Under the pieces are notes generated by a model that was not told the origin of the DNA, did no database searches, and saw nothing but the letters and a program-made list of their open reading frames with translations. Shown in pieces: positions 39,283 through 47,062 of a stretch of 64,000 bases of DNA. Origin of the DNA: Betaproteobacteria bacterium (GTDB lineage: Bacteria > Pseudomonadota > Gammaproteobacteria > Burkholderiales > Casimicrobiaceae). The translations under genes were made by a program, and so were the position numbers. The DNA is taken from contig JAAFJA010000016.1 in the NCBI GenBank assembly GCA_013298765.1, forward strand, positions 1-64,000, in the 5' to 3' direction. The stretch's first letter is position 1; every line of letters starts with the position of its first letter.

Positions 39283-40620
39283 TCACCGTGTCTTTCTGTG
39301 CTTGAGACCGGCGGATCCGGTCATCGTTTGGTTGATCATCAGGTTGGGATCGATCTTCGGGCGAGACGCCACTTGGGTCGCGTTCGCGGTGATGGTTGTT
39401 CCAGCGAGGTTCGCCAAGACGTTGCTGGGGACAAGCGTGAACATCTCCCCGGGCTGCGGCTGCGAAGGCTGCGTGCCGAGAATGCGGTCCCGAAGAGAGT
39501 TCACGCCGCTCGTCGAACCTCCTTCGCCCGAGCTGCCTCCAGCGCCAGCTGGCGGGGCAGAGCCGGGCTCCGATCCTCCCGTCGAGGCGCCTCCGTTCGT
39601 CAGCTGCGGGAGCGTCGACGGGCCCGAGCCCCGCGGCTCGCGATCGCACACGACGTCGATCAGACGGAGCTTCCACGCCATCTCCCGGCGGTAGTCCTCT
39701 TCCGTCCGGAACGTGCCATCGGGGAGGCGGATGTCGAAGGCGAGCCTCACCCCCGACTCAGGGAGCCGCTCTCCACGCATCATCGCCCGACACACGGTGA
39801 GCCGCTCCTGAAGGTAGTCGGCTTCGTCGCGCATGGCTGGGTTCGCTCGTCGGCTTCGAGCCGCGCTGCCTCGACGCTTGCGCTCCGCGATACGCTCGGG
39901 AAAACGGCGGAGGTACTCCACGACCGTGATGATCTCTCCCGAGGAGAGACGGACCGGTACACGTCCGTCGAGCGGCTCTCGCATGGGTCCGTACGCCACG
40001 CTCGCGTTCGTAAAGAACGCATCCCACTCGCGGGCCTTCTGCGCGTCCACCGCGGGCACAACCTGGCCCGTCGGCGCCGTCGTCGTGGGAAGCGCCCTCG
40101 TGTCGCGCTCCACGATCTCGAGGAACTCCATCTCCTCGAGGACGTTCGACGATCCAGGACCATCGACGGGTCGCGCGGGCTGCACCGGCTGAGCCGCCGA
40201 GGCGGGATCGACCTTGCGGCGAACGACCTCGACGAGCCCCTCGAAGAGGGCCCCGTACCCGACGCTCTTGGCCTGCCAGCTCTCCAGCACATAGTGACCG
40301 GCGATCACCACTCCGGCACCGAGGATCGCTCGAGCCTCGGGCTGAACGCCGCCGAACCTGCCCAGCAGATGCGATGCGCCCGCGCCCGCGGCGGTCACCC
40401 CCACCATCGCCGCCGTCGACGATGGCGCAGGCTCGGTCAAGAACTGCTTCACAGGCTCGGGCACCCACGAGGGCATCGCGCCAGAGGCCCCGATCTTCGC
40501 TTGGAGATTGGTGGGCTCCCACGCGACCCAAGACGAAAGGGATCGGCCGTTATCCGTCACCATCTGGTTTGCGTCGACGCCAGAGAGGACGAGGCCAGAA
40601 CCGTGAACCTTCTTGCTCAT
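39283..40620 (-). CDS. large modular hypothetical protein
   Basis: A 445-aa protein with GGAG before ATG 40620. A Gly/Ala-rich hydrophobic stretch (AAMVGVTAAGAGASHLLGRF) lies near residues 70-90. A Pro-rich linker is followed by a charged central domain (LSSGEIITVVEYLRRFPERI, EADYLQERLTVCRAMMRGER). The C-terminal 90 residues are Gly/Ser/Pro-rich low complexity. Could be a virion or surface component, but no family is recognised. Confidence 0.7.
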   Translation of the reverse strand: MSKKVHGSGLVLSGVDANQMVTDNGRSLSSWVAWEPTNLQAKIGASGAMPSWVPEPVKQFLTEPAPSSTAAMVGVTAAGAGASHLLGRFGGVQPEARAILGAGVVIAGHYVLESWQAKSVGYGALFEGLVEVVRRKVDPASAAQPVQPARPVDGPGSSNVLEEMEFLEIVERDTRALPTTTAPTGQVVPAVDAQKAREWDAFFTNASVAYGPMREPLDGRVPVRLSSGEIITVVEYLRRFPERIAERKRRGSAARSRRANPAMRDEADYLQERLTVCRAMMRGERLPESGVRLAFDIRLPDGTFRTEEDYRREMAWKLRLIDVVCDREPRGSGPSTLPQLTNGGASTGGSEPGSAPPAGAGGSSGEGGSTSGVNSLRDRILGTQPSQPQPGEMFTLVPSNVLANLAGTTITANATQVASRPKIDPNLMINQTMTGSAGLKHRKTR

Positions 40621-40721
40621 TGAGATGCTCCGGGTTGCGTCGAGATGGGCTCGAGCATCATCGGATGGTACCGATAGGGATCGATCGTGCCAAGGGCCGA
40701 ATGCGAAGGTACGATCGCTCC

Positions 40722-41450
40722 ATGACCTTCCCCTCTGGCGGACCCTGGACCCCGAAAGAGCTGAAGACCCTTCGCGATGCATTCGCGAGAAAGGTCGGCA
40801 AAGAGGAGCTGTCCGAGCTCTTTCCCAGGCGCTCCTATGCGTCCATCACCATGCAGGCGGCGAGGCTCGGCATCCGTCGGGAGACGGCGAGCTCGTGGAC
40901 GCCGATCGAGCTAGAGACGCTCGAAGAGATGGCTCTCGAAGGTGCATCTTGGGACGAGATCGCAGAGAAAATCCCAGCACACTCAAAGGACGCCATTCGC
41001 GAGAGGGCCTACCGAGATGGCTTCGAGAGAGGCTACTCGGAGTACATGTCAGCGTCCAGGGCCGCGAAAGAAGCGGCCACTTCCGTGCCGACCATGGTCA
41101 GCATCATTCGCTACGCCGAGCTCTACAGGGATCCGGTGAGGACAAAGCCCTCCAAAGACTCAATGGTCTATCACCGAGAAGACCTCCGCAGAGCGATCCT
41201 CGAATGGATCGATCTGCAGACGCTGCGTCAGTACGCCAATTCAAGCGGAGTCCCATACAGCACGCTGCAGAATGCGTTGACACGCATGGGTGTCCGCTTC
41301 AAAGAGAGCGTCGAGCAGGGACACCGGAAGCTGAGGCCCACCGAGTGGGAGAGCGTCTTCCAGGGAAAACCAGGTCCCGAGGCGCTGATGGAGATCAGCT
41401 CTTCGCCGACTGAGCCACGAGCTCGTCGAGCCGGTCGAAGATCTTCTTGA
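40722..41450 (+). CDS. tandem SANT/Myb-like DNA-binding protein
   Basis: A 242-aa protein. Two SANT-like repeats: WTPKELKTLRDAFARKVGKE then ELFPRRSYASITMQAARLGI (10-55), and WTPIELETLEEMALEGASWD then EIAEKIPAHSKDAIRERAYR (58-105). A third HTH-like segment (YANSSGVPYSTLQNALTRMG) lies near residue 175. Likely a DNA-binding regulator. ATG follows TACGAT plus 6 nt exactly, so leaderless. Divergent from 39283-40620. Confidence 0.75.
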   Translation: MTFPSGGPWTPKELKTLRDAFARKVGKEELSELFPRRSYASITMQAARLGIRRETASSWTPIELETLEEMALEGASWDEIAEKIPAHSKDAIRERAYRDGFERGYSEYMSASRAAKEAATSVPTMVSIIRYAELYRDPVRTKPSKDSMVYHREDLRRAILEWIDLQTLRQYANSSGVPYSTLQNALTRMGVRFKESVEQGHRKLRPTEWESVFQGKPGPEALMEISSSPTEPRARRAGRRSS

Positions 41451-41841
41451 CTCCCTCTGCGCCGAGGTTCTCGCGCTTCTCCTTGTCGCGCAGCTTGCCT
41501 TCCTTGGTGAGCGAGCGGGTGCCCGCCGCAAGGGTCCCGTTCTTCTGCAGCGCCGAAGTGCAGACGGCGTAGGCGAAGGACAAGTCCTTCTTCGTCGCCT
41601 TGCGACGGCCACTCTTCTTGAGGGCCTTCTCGACGAAGGAGACGACGCCCGACGCGAGGATGAAGGGGGTGCGTCCCTCCTTCTCTTTCTCGCCTTGGCT
41701 CATTCCCTTCGGGCTCTTCTTCGCGTCCTTCGGACGAATCTCCGCGAGCACTTGGGCAGCAGCAGCCATCGACCCGCATTGGATCGAGACCGTCTTGGAC
41801 TTGGCTTTGTGGACGATCTTGCACGAACCAGGCAGCTTCAT
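41395..41841 (-). CDS. basic hypothetical protein
   Basis: A 148-aa Lys-rich protein (KIRPKDAKKSPKGMSQGEKE-type stretches), with a C-terminal helical domain (SFAYAVCTSALQKNGTLAAG, GVKKIFDRLDELVAQ). ATG 41841 follows TACGCT plus 6 nt, so leaderless. Overlaps the end of the convergent 40722 gene by 56 bp. No family. Confidence 0.65.
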   Translation of the reverse strand: MKLPGSCKIVHKAKSKTVSIQCGSMAAAAQVLAEIRPKDAKKSPKGMSQGEKEKEGRTPFILASGVVSFVEKALKKSGRRKATKKDLSFAYAVCTSALQKNGTLAAGTRSLTKEGKLRDKEKRENLGAEGVKKIFDRLDELVAQSAKS

Positions 41842-41910
41842 GCGCCGAGCGTACACCGAGAGCGAGCTGCTCGACACCAGGATCGTTCGCGCTCTGGTAC
41901 AGTGACGGGC

Positions 41911-42546
41911 ATGCGGCGAACATCCACTCATCCCAGCGGGGCCTCGAGCTCCACCGAGCAACTTCGAAGCCTCAGCAACCAAGGACGACGAAGAGAACTG
42001 CATGGCTTCTACGGCATGGGGGAGGACGAGCTTCTCCAGCGCGGCGATCAAGTGCGCCAAGGAGACAAGACCACTTGGATCGGCGAGGCGGGAAAGATGA
42101 TCCTGATCGACCCCGACTTCGTCCGCCCGACGGACGGGAACATCTTCGACGCCGACCAGCTCCGCACCATCGCCAAGACCGTGCAGGATAGGCAGCACCC
42201 ATCTTTCTTGGTGGGGTACGGAGAGGTCTCGCTGATCGACGCCCGAGACGTCGAGGAGGACCAGATCGCCTTCGACAGGAACGAGCTTCTCGTCGATCAG
42301 CCCCTGCAGCGCAAGGACGTGGGGAAGCTGCTCTACCGCATCCGAGACGGCAACCACCGGGTGTTCGGCGCGCTCATCGGAGGAGAGTCGAAGGTTTGGA
42401 TCCACCTGACGCCGCTGCAGCTGCGAGACGTGAGAGCCTACCGAGAAGCCAAGTCGATGAAGCGCCTCAAAGAGCACGCTCGCGCCATCGGCCGTGGCGA
42501 GGCCGCTCTCATGAAGCGTCTCGACCAGAAGCTCTCCAAAGACTGA
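41911..42546 (+). CDS. ParB/Srx-like domain protein
   Basis: A 211-aa protein. The core RIRDGNHRVFGALIGGESKV (144-162), preceded by strands and followed by WIHLTPLQLRDV, matches the ParB/sulfiredoxin fold, where DGNHR is the nucleotide-contacting loop (usually GxxR). A C-terminal basic helix region follows. Known relatives are plasmid partition CTPases, nucleases or transcription factors; which applies is open. No ParA neighbour is visible. ATG is 1 nt after a predicted +1 (TACAGT), so leaderless; divergent from 41395-41841. Confidence 0.65.
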   Translation: MRRTSTHPSGASSSTEQLRSLSNQGRRRELHGFYGMGEDELLQRGDQVRQGDKTTWIGEAGKMILIDPDFVRPTDGNIFDADQLRTIAKTVQDRQHPSFLVGYGEVSLIDARDVEEDQIAFDRNELLVDQPLQRKDVGKLLYRIRDGNHRVFGALIGGESKVWIHLTPLQLRDVRAYREAKSMKRLKEHARAIGRGEAALMKRLDQKLSKD

Positions 42547-42852
42547 TCACCCGAGGGCGAGCGGCAGCCCCCTCGTCAACCTTGGCGCGACCGCCACGAA
42601 CGCTGCGGCGGTCAGGGCATCTCCAAGGTCTGGTTCGCGCCAACGCGAGATCGAGTACCCATCGAGCTCGAGCCGAGCGCACAGCTCCTCCAAGTCTCCA
42701 ACGCTCTTCGTCGAGAGCATGACGAGCGAGAGCCTCGCAGATGTTGGATCCTTCGCCGCGAGCAGCATGGCCGCGTGCGTGGACTGAGCGAGCTGCTGCC
42801 CCGGAGACAGCGAGCCAACGACCACAACGAACGCCTTTTCACTCCGCAGCAT
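42547..42852 (-). CDS. PTH2-like (peptidyl-tRNA hydrolase 2) protein
   Basis: A 101-aa protein starting in a 14-bp overlap. FVVVVGSLSPGQQLAQSTHA-A fits the PTH2 signature (hydrophobic strand, PG-K/Q-x-x-AQ-x-x-HA). LSLVMLSTKSVGDLEELCAR and the late LTAAAFVAVAP also follow the fold. True PTH2 cleaves peptidyl-tRNA; here the DAG/T catalytic segment is replaced by EPDLGDAL, so activity is doubtful. Such PTH2-like proteins occur on mobile elements. Confidence 0.6.
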   Translation of the reverse strand: MLRSEKAFVVVVGSLSPGQQLAQSTHAAMLLAAKDPTSARLSLVMLSTKSVGDLEELCARLELDGYSISRWREPDLGDALTAAAFVAVAPRLTRGLPLALG

Positions 42853-43360
42853 GCTGAGTCTCGATGCCGACCCTGTCCTTCGAGAAGAACGGCGAAGCCT
42901 CCTTCGCCTCGGCGAGCCACTGACCAAAAGCCTCTCGCAGCTCAGTCAGCTCCGGGGAATCCGAGGCTTTCCACCACGGCAAGTTGAACGCTCCGTCTCC
43001 GATGCCAGCGAAGAGCGGCGTCGAGTAGATCAGGATGCCGCGGAACAGCCGCTTCGGGTCGAGGAAGATCTCGCGCTGGCTCTCGAGCGAGAGCGCGTAT
43101 CCGGTCTTTCGAAGACCGGCGCCTCGAAGGAAGGCCAGCCAGATGTGCAGCTCCGACGTCTGTCTCCGTAGATCGAGACGGCTGCCATAGTGCCCGACCA
43201 TCTCGATGTGCAACTTGCCGCCAGGATCTCCCTCGGATCTGCGGCGATCCGCCACTTGGCGCGTCAACTGGCGGAGCTCCTTCGAGCGAGCGGTGTTGCG
43301 CTTGATCGCTTCGCGCACCACGGCCTTCATGGTTGCGCGCATCTCTTTGTCGAACTTCAT
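42839..43360 (-). CDS. hypothetical protein
   Basis: A 173-aa protein with AAGGAG before ATG 43360. N-terminal basic helix (MKAVVREAIKRNTARSKELR), then strands GKLHIEMVGHYGSRLDLRRQ and SLESQREIFLDPKRLFRGIL. The C-terminal helix is Trp- and Glu-rich. Overlaps the PTH2-like gene, so they are probably co-expressed. Confidence 0.7.
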   Translation of the reverse strand: MKFDKEMRATMKAVVREAIKRNTARSKELRQLTRQVADRRRSEGDPGGKLHIEMVGHYGSRLDLRRQTSELHIWLAFLRGAGLRKTGYALSLESQREIFLDPKRLFRGILIYSTPLFAGIGDGAFNLPWWKASDSPELTELREAFGQWLAEAKEASPFFSKDRVGIETQHAAE

Positions 43361-43452
43361 GGATCCACTCCTTCTCTGTGAACGTTTGAACAAACGAATA
43401 CACAGTGGAAGACGGCGGATCTCGAGATCGAACCTAGTGGTGCATGAGGGCG

Positions 43453-43480
43453 ATCATAGTCAGACAGTCCGTCCTGTCAA
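43453..43480 (-). promoter_or_regulatory. near-consensus promoter TTGACA-16-TATGAT
   Basis: Minus strand, the closest match to the sigma-70 consensus in the window. Leader of about 85 nt to ATG 43360. An ATG lies 2 nt after the predicted +1 but is followed by a stop after three codons (Met-His-His), possibly a remnant leader peptide. Confidence 0.65.
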
Positions 43481-43497
43481 CAAAGATCCAAGATCTT

Positions 43498-43881
43498 TCA
43501 GGCTGATGCCTCCCCCCGCGACGGAAGGGCATCGCGTCTTTCGCGATAACGCGCCTCGGTGTCGATGGGGCGCAGGCGATACCTGTCCTCGGAAACCTCG
43601 ACCACGAGGGAGATCTTGTCGAGGACAAGGAGCATCTCGTGATCGGTCCATGTCGTGAGCTGACCGAAATACTTCCTCGCCTCGGCGAGCAGATCACTCA
43701 AACCGAATGATCCGTCGCCGTCGTAGTCGAGGGAGATCGCTGCAATCTCCAGAGCTTGGGCGATAGCTTCTGCATCGAACTCCACGGGTGGAGCGATGCG
43801 AATACCTGTCGATGGACGAGATGGATGATCGAGATCGAGCATGGGTCGATCATGACCACGTCTCGTGCCCATGATCAACAT
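43498..43881 (-). CDS. hypothetical protein with one EF-hand-like loop
   Basis: A 127-aa protein (start ATG 43881, GGTGAGG upstream). Residues 52-63 DYDGDGSFGLSD fit the canonical 12-residue calcium loop (acidic or polar at 1, 3, 5, 12; Gly at 6), flanked by helices (IAQALEIAAIS and LLAEARKYFG). C-terminal part ends basic and disordered. Calcium binding is inferred from the motif only. Confidence 0.65.
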   Translation of the reverse strand: MLIMGTRRGHDRPMLDLDHPSRPSTGIRIAPPVEFDAEAIAQALEIAAISLDYDGDGSFGLSDLLAEARKYFGQLTTWTDHEMLLVLDKISLVVEVSEDRYRLRPIDTEARYRERRDALPSRGEASA

Positions 43882-43888
43882 TGGAGCC

Positions 43889-44191
43889 TCACCAGTCTCC
43901 AGCGATGTAATGCTCTGCAGAGGCGTAGAAAATCACTCCCTCCCCACAGTCCGGGCACGGGCCTTCGTATCTTGGAAAGCGCCGCCGAACTTCGCTCTCG
44001 CTGAGCGAAAAGAGATCGACGTCTTGAGGGATCGAGACGAAGGCCGACGCCGCACGATGATCGCATCTCGCACGAACCGTCTCCCCGAGAGAGACTTGGA
44101 TGCATGGAGATCGCGGGAGGATCGCGAACAGCCTCGACGTCCAGCGATCGGCGTCCAGGGTCAACTCTCTCGCGGTCCGAATCTTCTCCAT
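43889..44191 (-). CDS. small protein with CxxC
   Basis: A 100-aa protein overlapping the previous gene by 31 bp. The C-terminus GPCPDCGEGVIFYASAEHYI has one CxxC and a His. Earlier Cys at CIQV and CDHR could complete a zinc site. Confidence 0.6.
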   Translation of the reverse strand: MEKIRTARELTLDADRWTSRLFAILPRSPCIQVSLGETVRARCDHRAASAFVSIPQDVDLFSLSESEVRRRFPRYEGPCPDCGEGVIFYASAEHYIAGDW

Positions 44192-44946
44192 AGCTCGAGA
44201 CCTGAGAATGTCAGCAGCCCTGCCCCGAGTCCACAGAGGAGCACGGCGCCGACGCCAGGAAGATCGAGCGGGGCTTCTTCGAGGGCGACCAAGAAGGTCG
44301 CGACAGGGCGATTCTCGCCCGAGCCTCGACGATGCTCGCCTGCGGCATCTCTCCAGCCGAGGGCCGTCGAGCCACCTCCATCGGTGTAGCCCGCCCAGCG
44401 CGCGATCTCCGCGAGCTTGCGCGCGAACCCCTGCAGCGAGTCCACCGCGACCACGAAGGCCAGCTCCCCAGAGCGAAGCTCAGCGAGCGCCGCGCGCCAC
44501 ACGCTCGATCCGTTGCCGCCAGCCGTGGAGACGGTAGACGCCTGACCATCGCGAACAAGCGAAGGATACAGCTGGACCGAGACGGTGGCTCCTTCCGCTT
44601 TGGCGTCGCCATCGAACCACCTGGGTTGACCTCCGGCGATCGACAGCGTCAAGCCTCGACCCCCATCTCCACGATCCGCGAGGTCGCGGATCGCCATCCG
44701 CACGTCCTCTTGAAGGAACCTCGGGTCTGCGCAGGTCGAGCTGAGATAGCCGCGGCCGCTCGGGTCGCAGTTGGAGAACATCGGTCCATCGATCGCGGCG
44801 ATCACCCCCGGAAACGCAAGCGCCTCCGCGAGGCGCATCGGCCGGTACTCCCCACCCGAGTCCGGGATCGGACTGGCGACGATGCCGAGCTGCGACGGCG
44901 CGAAGCGCACGACGTGAAGCCCGCCGATGTTCTCGTAGACGACCAT
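44161..44946 (-). CDS. NAGPA-like phosphodiester glycosidase domain protein
   Basis: A 261-aa protein. FAPSQLGIVA... FPGVIAAIDGPMF (45-56) and ARWAGYTDGGGSTALGWRDA (183-202, catalytic-type DGGxST) identify the phosphodiester glycosidase fold (PF09992), whose members cleave GlcNAc-phosphodiesters in lysosomal tags, wall polymers or exopolysaccharide. A C-terminal membrane segment (LPGVGAVLLCGLGAGLLTF) anchors it; no N-terminal signal is visible. ATG follows TACCAT plus 6 nt, so leaderless. Substrate unknown; a surface polymer role would fit. Confidence 0.7.
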   Translation of the reverse strand: MVVYENIGGLHVVRFAPSQLGIVASPIPDSGGEYRPMRLAEALAFPGVIAAIDGPMFSNCDPSGRGYLSSTCADPRFLQEDVRMAIRDLADRGDGGRGLTLSIAGGQPRWFDGDAKAEGATVSVQLYPSLVRDGQASTVSTAGGNGSSVWRAALAELRSGELAFVVAVDSLQGFARKLAEIARWAGYTDGGGSTALGWRDAAGEHRRGSGENRPVATFLVALEEAPLDLPGVGAVLLCGLGAGLLTFSGLELWRRFGPRES

Positions 44947-44967
44947 GAGCGCATGGTAGCCCGAGAT

Positions 44968-45450
44968 TCACTTCGAGAGCAGGGGCTCCGTCAGCTGCAC
45001 GAGCTTCTGCTCGAGCCCTTGGAGAGCGTCCATTGGGATGGGACCGAATTTGCCCCACACCGGCACTCCATTCACGTCGAGCAGCGCGGCGATCGGCGCG
45101 CTGGTCATCGTCGGGATCCCAAACGCCTCACGCGACCGCCCGTCGCTGTCGAAGAGCAGCGCGCTCGTGTGCTGCGGCGAAACCATCAGCGCCGCAGAAG
45201 CCCGCGCCGCCCCGTGAAACGCCTCCGGGACGGACGATAGATCCACCGCGACCACCAGCCGCAGATGCGAGGCGCGCTCCGGGTTCTTCGCCACCCACTG
45301 CCGCGCGGAGGCAATGAACCACTGGTTCTCCTTCGCGCTCTGGATGCTCTGCAGCAAGAAGAGGACAGGGAATCCTCGGAGGCTCTCCAAGGAGAAGTCT
45401 CCAGTGGTGCTCGGAAGGGTGAGGCAGATCGGCTTCGGCTCGTTCGGCAT
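44968..45450 (-). CDS. redoxin/thioredoxin-fold-like protein
   Basis: A 160-aa protein. PICLTLPSTTGDFSLESLRG then FPVLFLLQSI resembles the opening of AhpC/TSA-type redoxins. VVAVDLSSVPEAF and the late GIPTMTSAPIAALLDVNGVP with a cis-Pro-like position follow the thioredoxin fold. No catalytic Cys is present at the expected site (LLQSIQSAKENQ), so it is probably not a classical peroxidase. ATG follows TATTTC plus 6 nt. Confidence 0.6.
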   Translation of the reverse strand: MPNEPKPICLTLPSTTGDFSLESLRGFPVLFLLQSIQSAKENQWFIASARQWVAKNPERASHLRLVVAVDLSSVPEAFHGAARASAALMVSPQHTSALLFDSDGRSREAFGIPTMTSAPIAALLDVNGVPVWGKFGPIPMDALQGLEQKLVQLTEPLLSK

Positions 45451-45517
45451 GCGGGAGAAATAGCAAAAGGGTCGTTCGGCGTCGAGGTTTCGATCGTCCG
45501 AAAGACCCTTCTGATTC

Positions 45518-45534
45518 GGACCTCCGCGAGGTCC
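45518..45534. terminator. hairpin GGACCTC-CGC-GAGGTCC
   Basis: Perfect 7-bp stem, 3-nt loop, in the gap after the 45570-45836 gene and before the next unit start at 45450. No T-run on the minus strand. Confidence 0.45.
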
Positions 45535-45569
45535 TTCTGCGACGCCAAGCCGCAGACGCGAGCTTTCGC

Positions 45570-45836
45570 TCAGCCCTTGTCTTCGATGCAGGTCGACTGC
45601 ATGCGCTTCGTGACGGGGTTCTTCTTCGGCTTGCTGCAGTGGTAGCCCTTCAGCGAGCTCGCGGCGACCTTCTCGGCCTTCTTCGCGCCCTTCTTGGCCG
45701 CCTTCTTGGCGCCCTTCTTGGCCGCCTTCTTGGCGCCCTTCTTGGCCGCCTTCTTGGCGCCCTTCTTCGCGGGCTTCGCCGCCTTCTTCGCCGCCGCCTT
45801 CTTCGCGGGCTTCGCCGCCTTCTTCGCTGCCGCCAT
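45570..45836 (-). CDS. histone H1-like Ala/Lys repeat protein
   Basis: An 88-aa protein with AGGAG upstream of ATG 45836. Residues 1-60 are Ala/Lys/Pro/Gly repeats with an 8-residue unit AAKKGAKK, coded by a tandem 24-bp DNA repeat. The end KGYHCSKPKKNPVTKRMQST carries a Cys. It resembles H1-like DNA-compacting proteins of myxobacteria and other bacteria. Likely nucleoid-like binding to the element DNA; direct role unproven. Confidence 0.8.
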   Translation of the reverse strand: MAAAKKAAKPAKKAAAKKAAKPAKKGAKKAAKKGAKKAAKKGAKKAAKKGAKKAEKVAASSLKGYHCSKPKKNPVTKRMQSTCIEDKG

Positions 45837-45965
45837 CGTCCGTGCTCCTGATGAGACCCGGGGCCGGCGAAGAGCAACACGCTCGCGCTCAGCCCACTTT
45901 GGTGAGGGCCCAATCGGATGCGATCCGCGATCTGAAGTCAAGACAAGAACGACCGAGCAGGCGCA

Positions 45966-47006
45966 TCAATCGTCGTCGACGAACTCTTCGTCGGCGTTCG
46001 GATCGTAGACGTCTCGACGAAGCTCGTCGGCGTCGTCGAACTCTTCGACCGGCTCTTCGTCCTGTCTTTTCGCTGACCGTTGACGCTCTCGATCGTTGAG
46101 CTTCGCCATGAAGCGCGAGCTCGGGACGACCTTCGCGTCTTGGGCGAGCTGATCGGACACCCGAACGCCCTGCTCATCGCTCGAAGGATCCTCGAGACCG
46201 GTCTCCGTCATGACCATCGTCTGCCAGAGGTCCGTGGGGCCACCGCGGTTCTTGATGGCGATCCCTCGCACCACGCCTGGGTGACGCGAGTCTTTCGTCA
46301 GCCGGATCACAGCGTCGACGTCGTGCTGGATCATGTTCGGTCCTGCGATCTGGCCGTCCGCCCGCACCTGGCCGATGATCAACGCGACCGCCTTCATCTT
46401 GTCCGCGCGCTCTCGGATCCCGTCGACGAGGTACTTCAGCTGCGACGAGGAGCCGAACGTGCCGCCGATCGACGAGCTCTTGGACATGAACTTCTGCATC
46501 GAGTCGATCACGAAGAAGTTCGGGCGACACAGGTCGATCGCCCGAAACAGATCCTCCGTGCAGCTCGTCTGCTGAACGTACACGCGACGATCGCGAATCT
46601 CTCGCTCGAAGACGCCCGTGCGAACCGACCGATCGCCGACCGACGAAATCTGCTCCTCAGCAGAGGTCACCAGCGAGACCTCTTTGTTCGGGATCGACGA
46701 TGCCAGCTGAAGGGTCAGCGTGCTCTTGCCGATGCCCTTCTGCCCTCCGAGCAGATACGTGAACCCCCTCTTCATGCCTGACGTGAGTCGATCCCAAGGG
46801 CCGAAACCCGTGTAGATGCGATCGTCGGAGAGCGGTTTGAAGTCCGCGAGGAGCATCATCGAGGAACGGACGCGCGCCGCCGCCTCGAGCGTGACCTGCA
46901 GGGTGTAGTCCTTCCCGCAGCTCGGACAACGCAGCCGCCAGCGCACCTGCATGGACTTGCAGTTCGCGCACTGGTATCGGGTTCGGCTCTGGTCGCCCTT
47001 GGTCAT
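45966..47006 (-). CDS. RadA/DnaB-like recombination ATPase, short form
   Basis: A 346-aa RecA-fold ATPase. N-terminal four-Cys zinc finger (CANCKSMQVRWRLRCPSC, 13-30), Walker A GGQKGIGKST (87-96), Walker B FFVIDS (164-169) and RadA-like NKEVSLVTSAEEQ. It stops after the ATPase core with an acidic tail (EEPVEEFDDADEL) and lacks the Lon-like domain of bacterial RadA. RadA drives branch migration and D-loop extension. Predicted promoter TTGGCG-17-TATCAT with a 5-nt leader. Probably works with the annealing protein encoded upstream. Confidence 0.8.
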   Translation of the reverse strand: MTKGDQSRTRYQCANCKSMQVRWRLRCPSCGKDYTLQVTLEAAARVRSSMMLLADFKPLSDDRIYTGFGPWDRLTSGMKRGFTYLLGGQKGIGKSTLTLQLASSIPNKEVSLVTSAEEQISSVGDRSVRTGVFEREIRDRRVYVQQTSCTEDLFRAIDLCRPNFFVIDSMQKFMSKSSSIGGTFGSSSQLKYLVDGIRERADKMKAVALIIGQVRADGQIAGPNMIQHDVDAVIRLTKDSRHPGVVRGIAIKNRGGPTDLWQTMVMTETGLEDPSSDEQGVRVSDQLAQDAKVVPSSRFMAKLNDRERQRSAKRQDEEPVEEFDDADELRRDVYDPNADEEFVDDD

Positions 47007-47017
47007 CGCACGAGGCG

Positions 47018-47046
47018 ATGATAGACAACGGGCGGGCTACCGCCAA
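47018..47046 (-). promoter_or_regulatory. promoter TTGGCG-17-TATCAT
   Basis: Minus strand, 6 nt then GTGCG-ATG of the RadA-like gene. Same boxes as 28306-28333. Confidence 0.5.
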
Positions 47047-47062
47047 GAACCGCGCTCGGAGA

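Noticed and set aside
39283-40620. Capsid or tail protein call for the 445-aa protein
   Set aside because: Composition and low-complexity tail would allow it, but no structural-protein motif is visible.
43434-43697. 87-codon minus-strand frame ending in MHH
   Set aside because: Overlaps 43498-43881 out of frame, Arg/Ser-rich; its last codons coincide with the promoter region.
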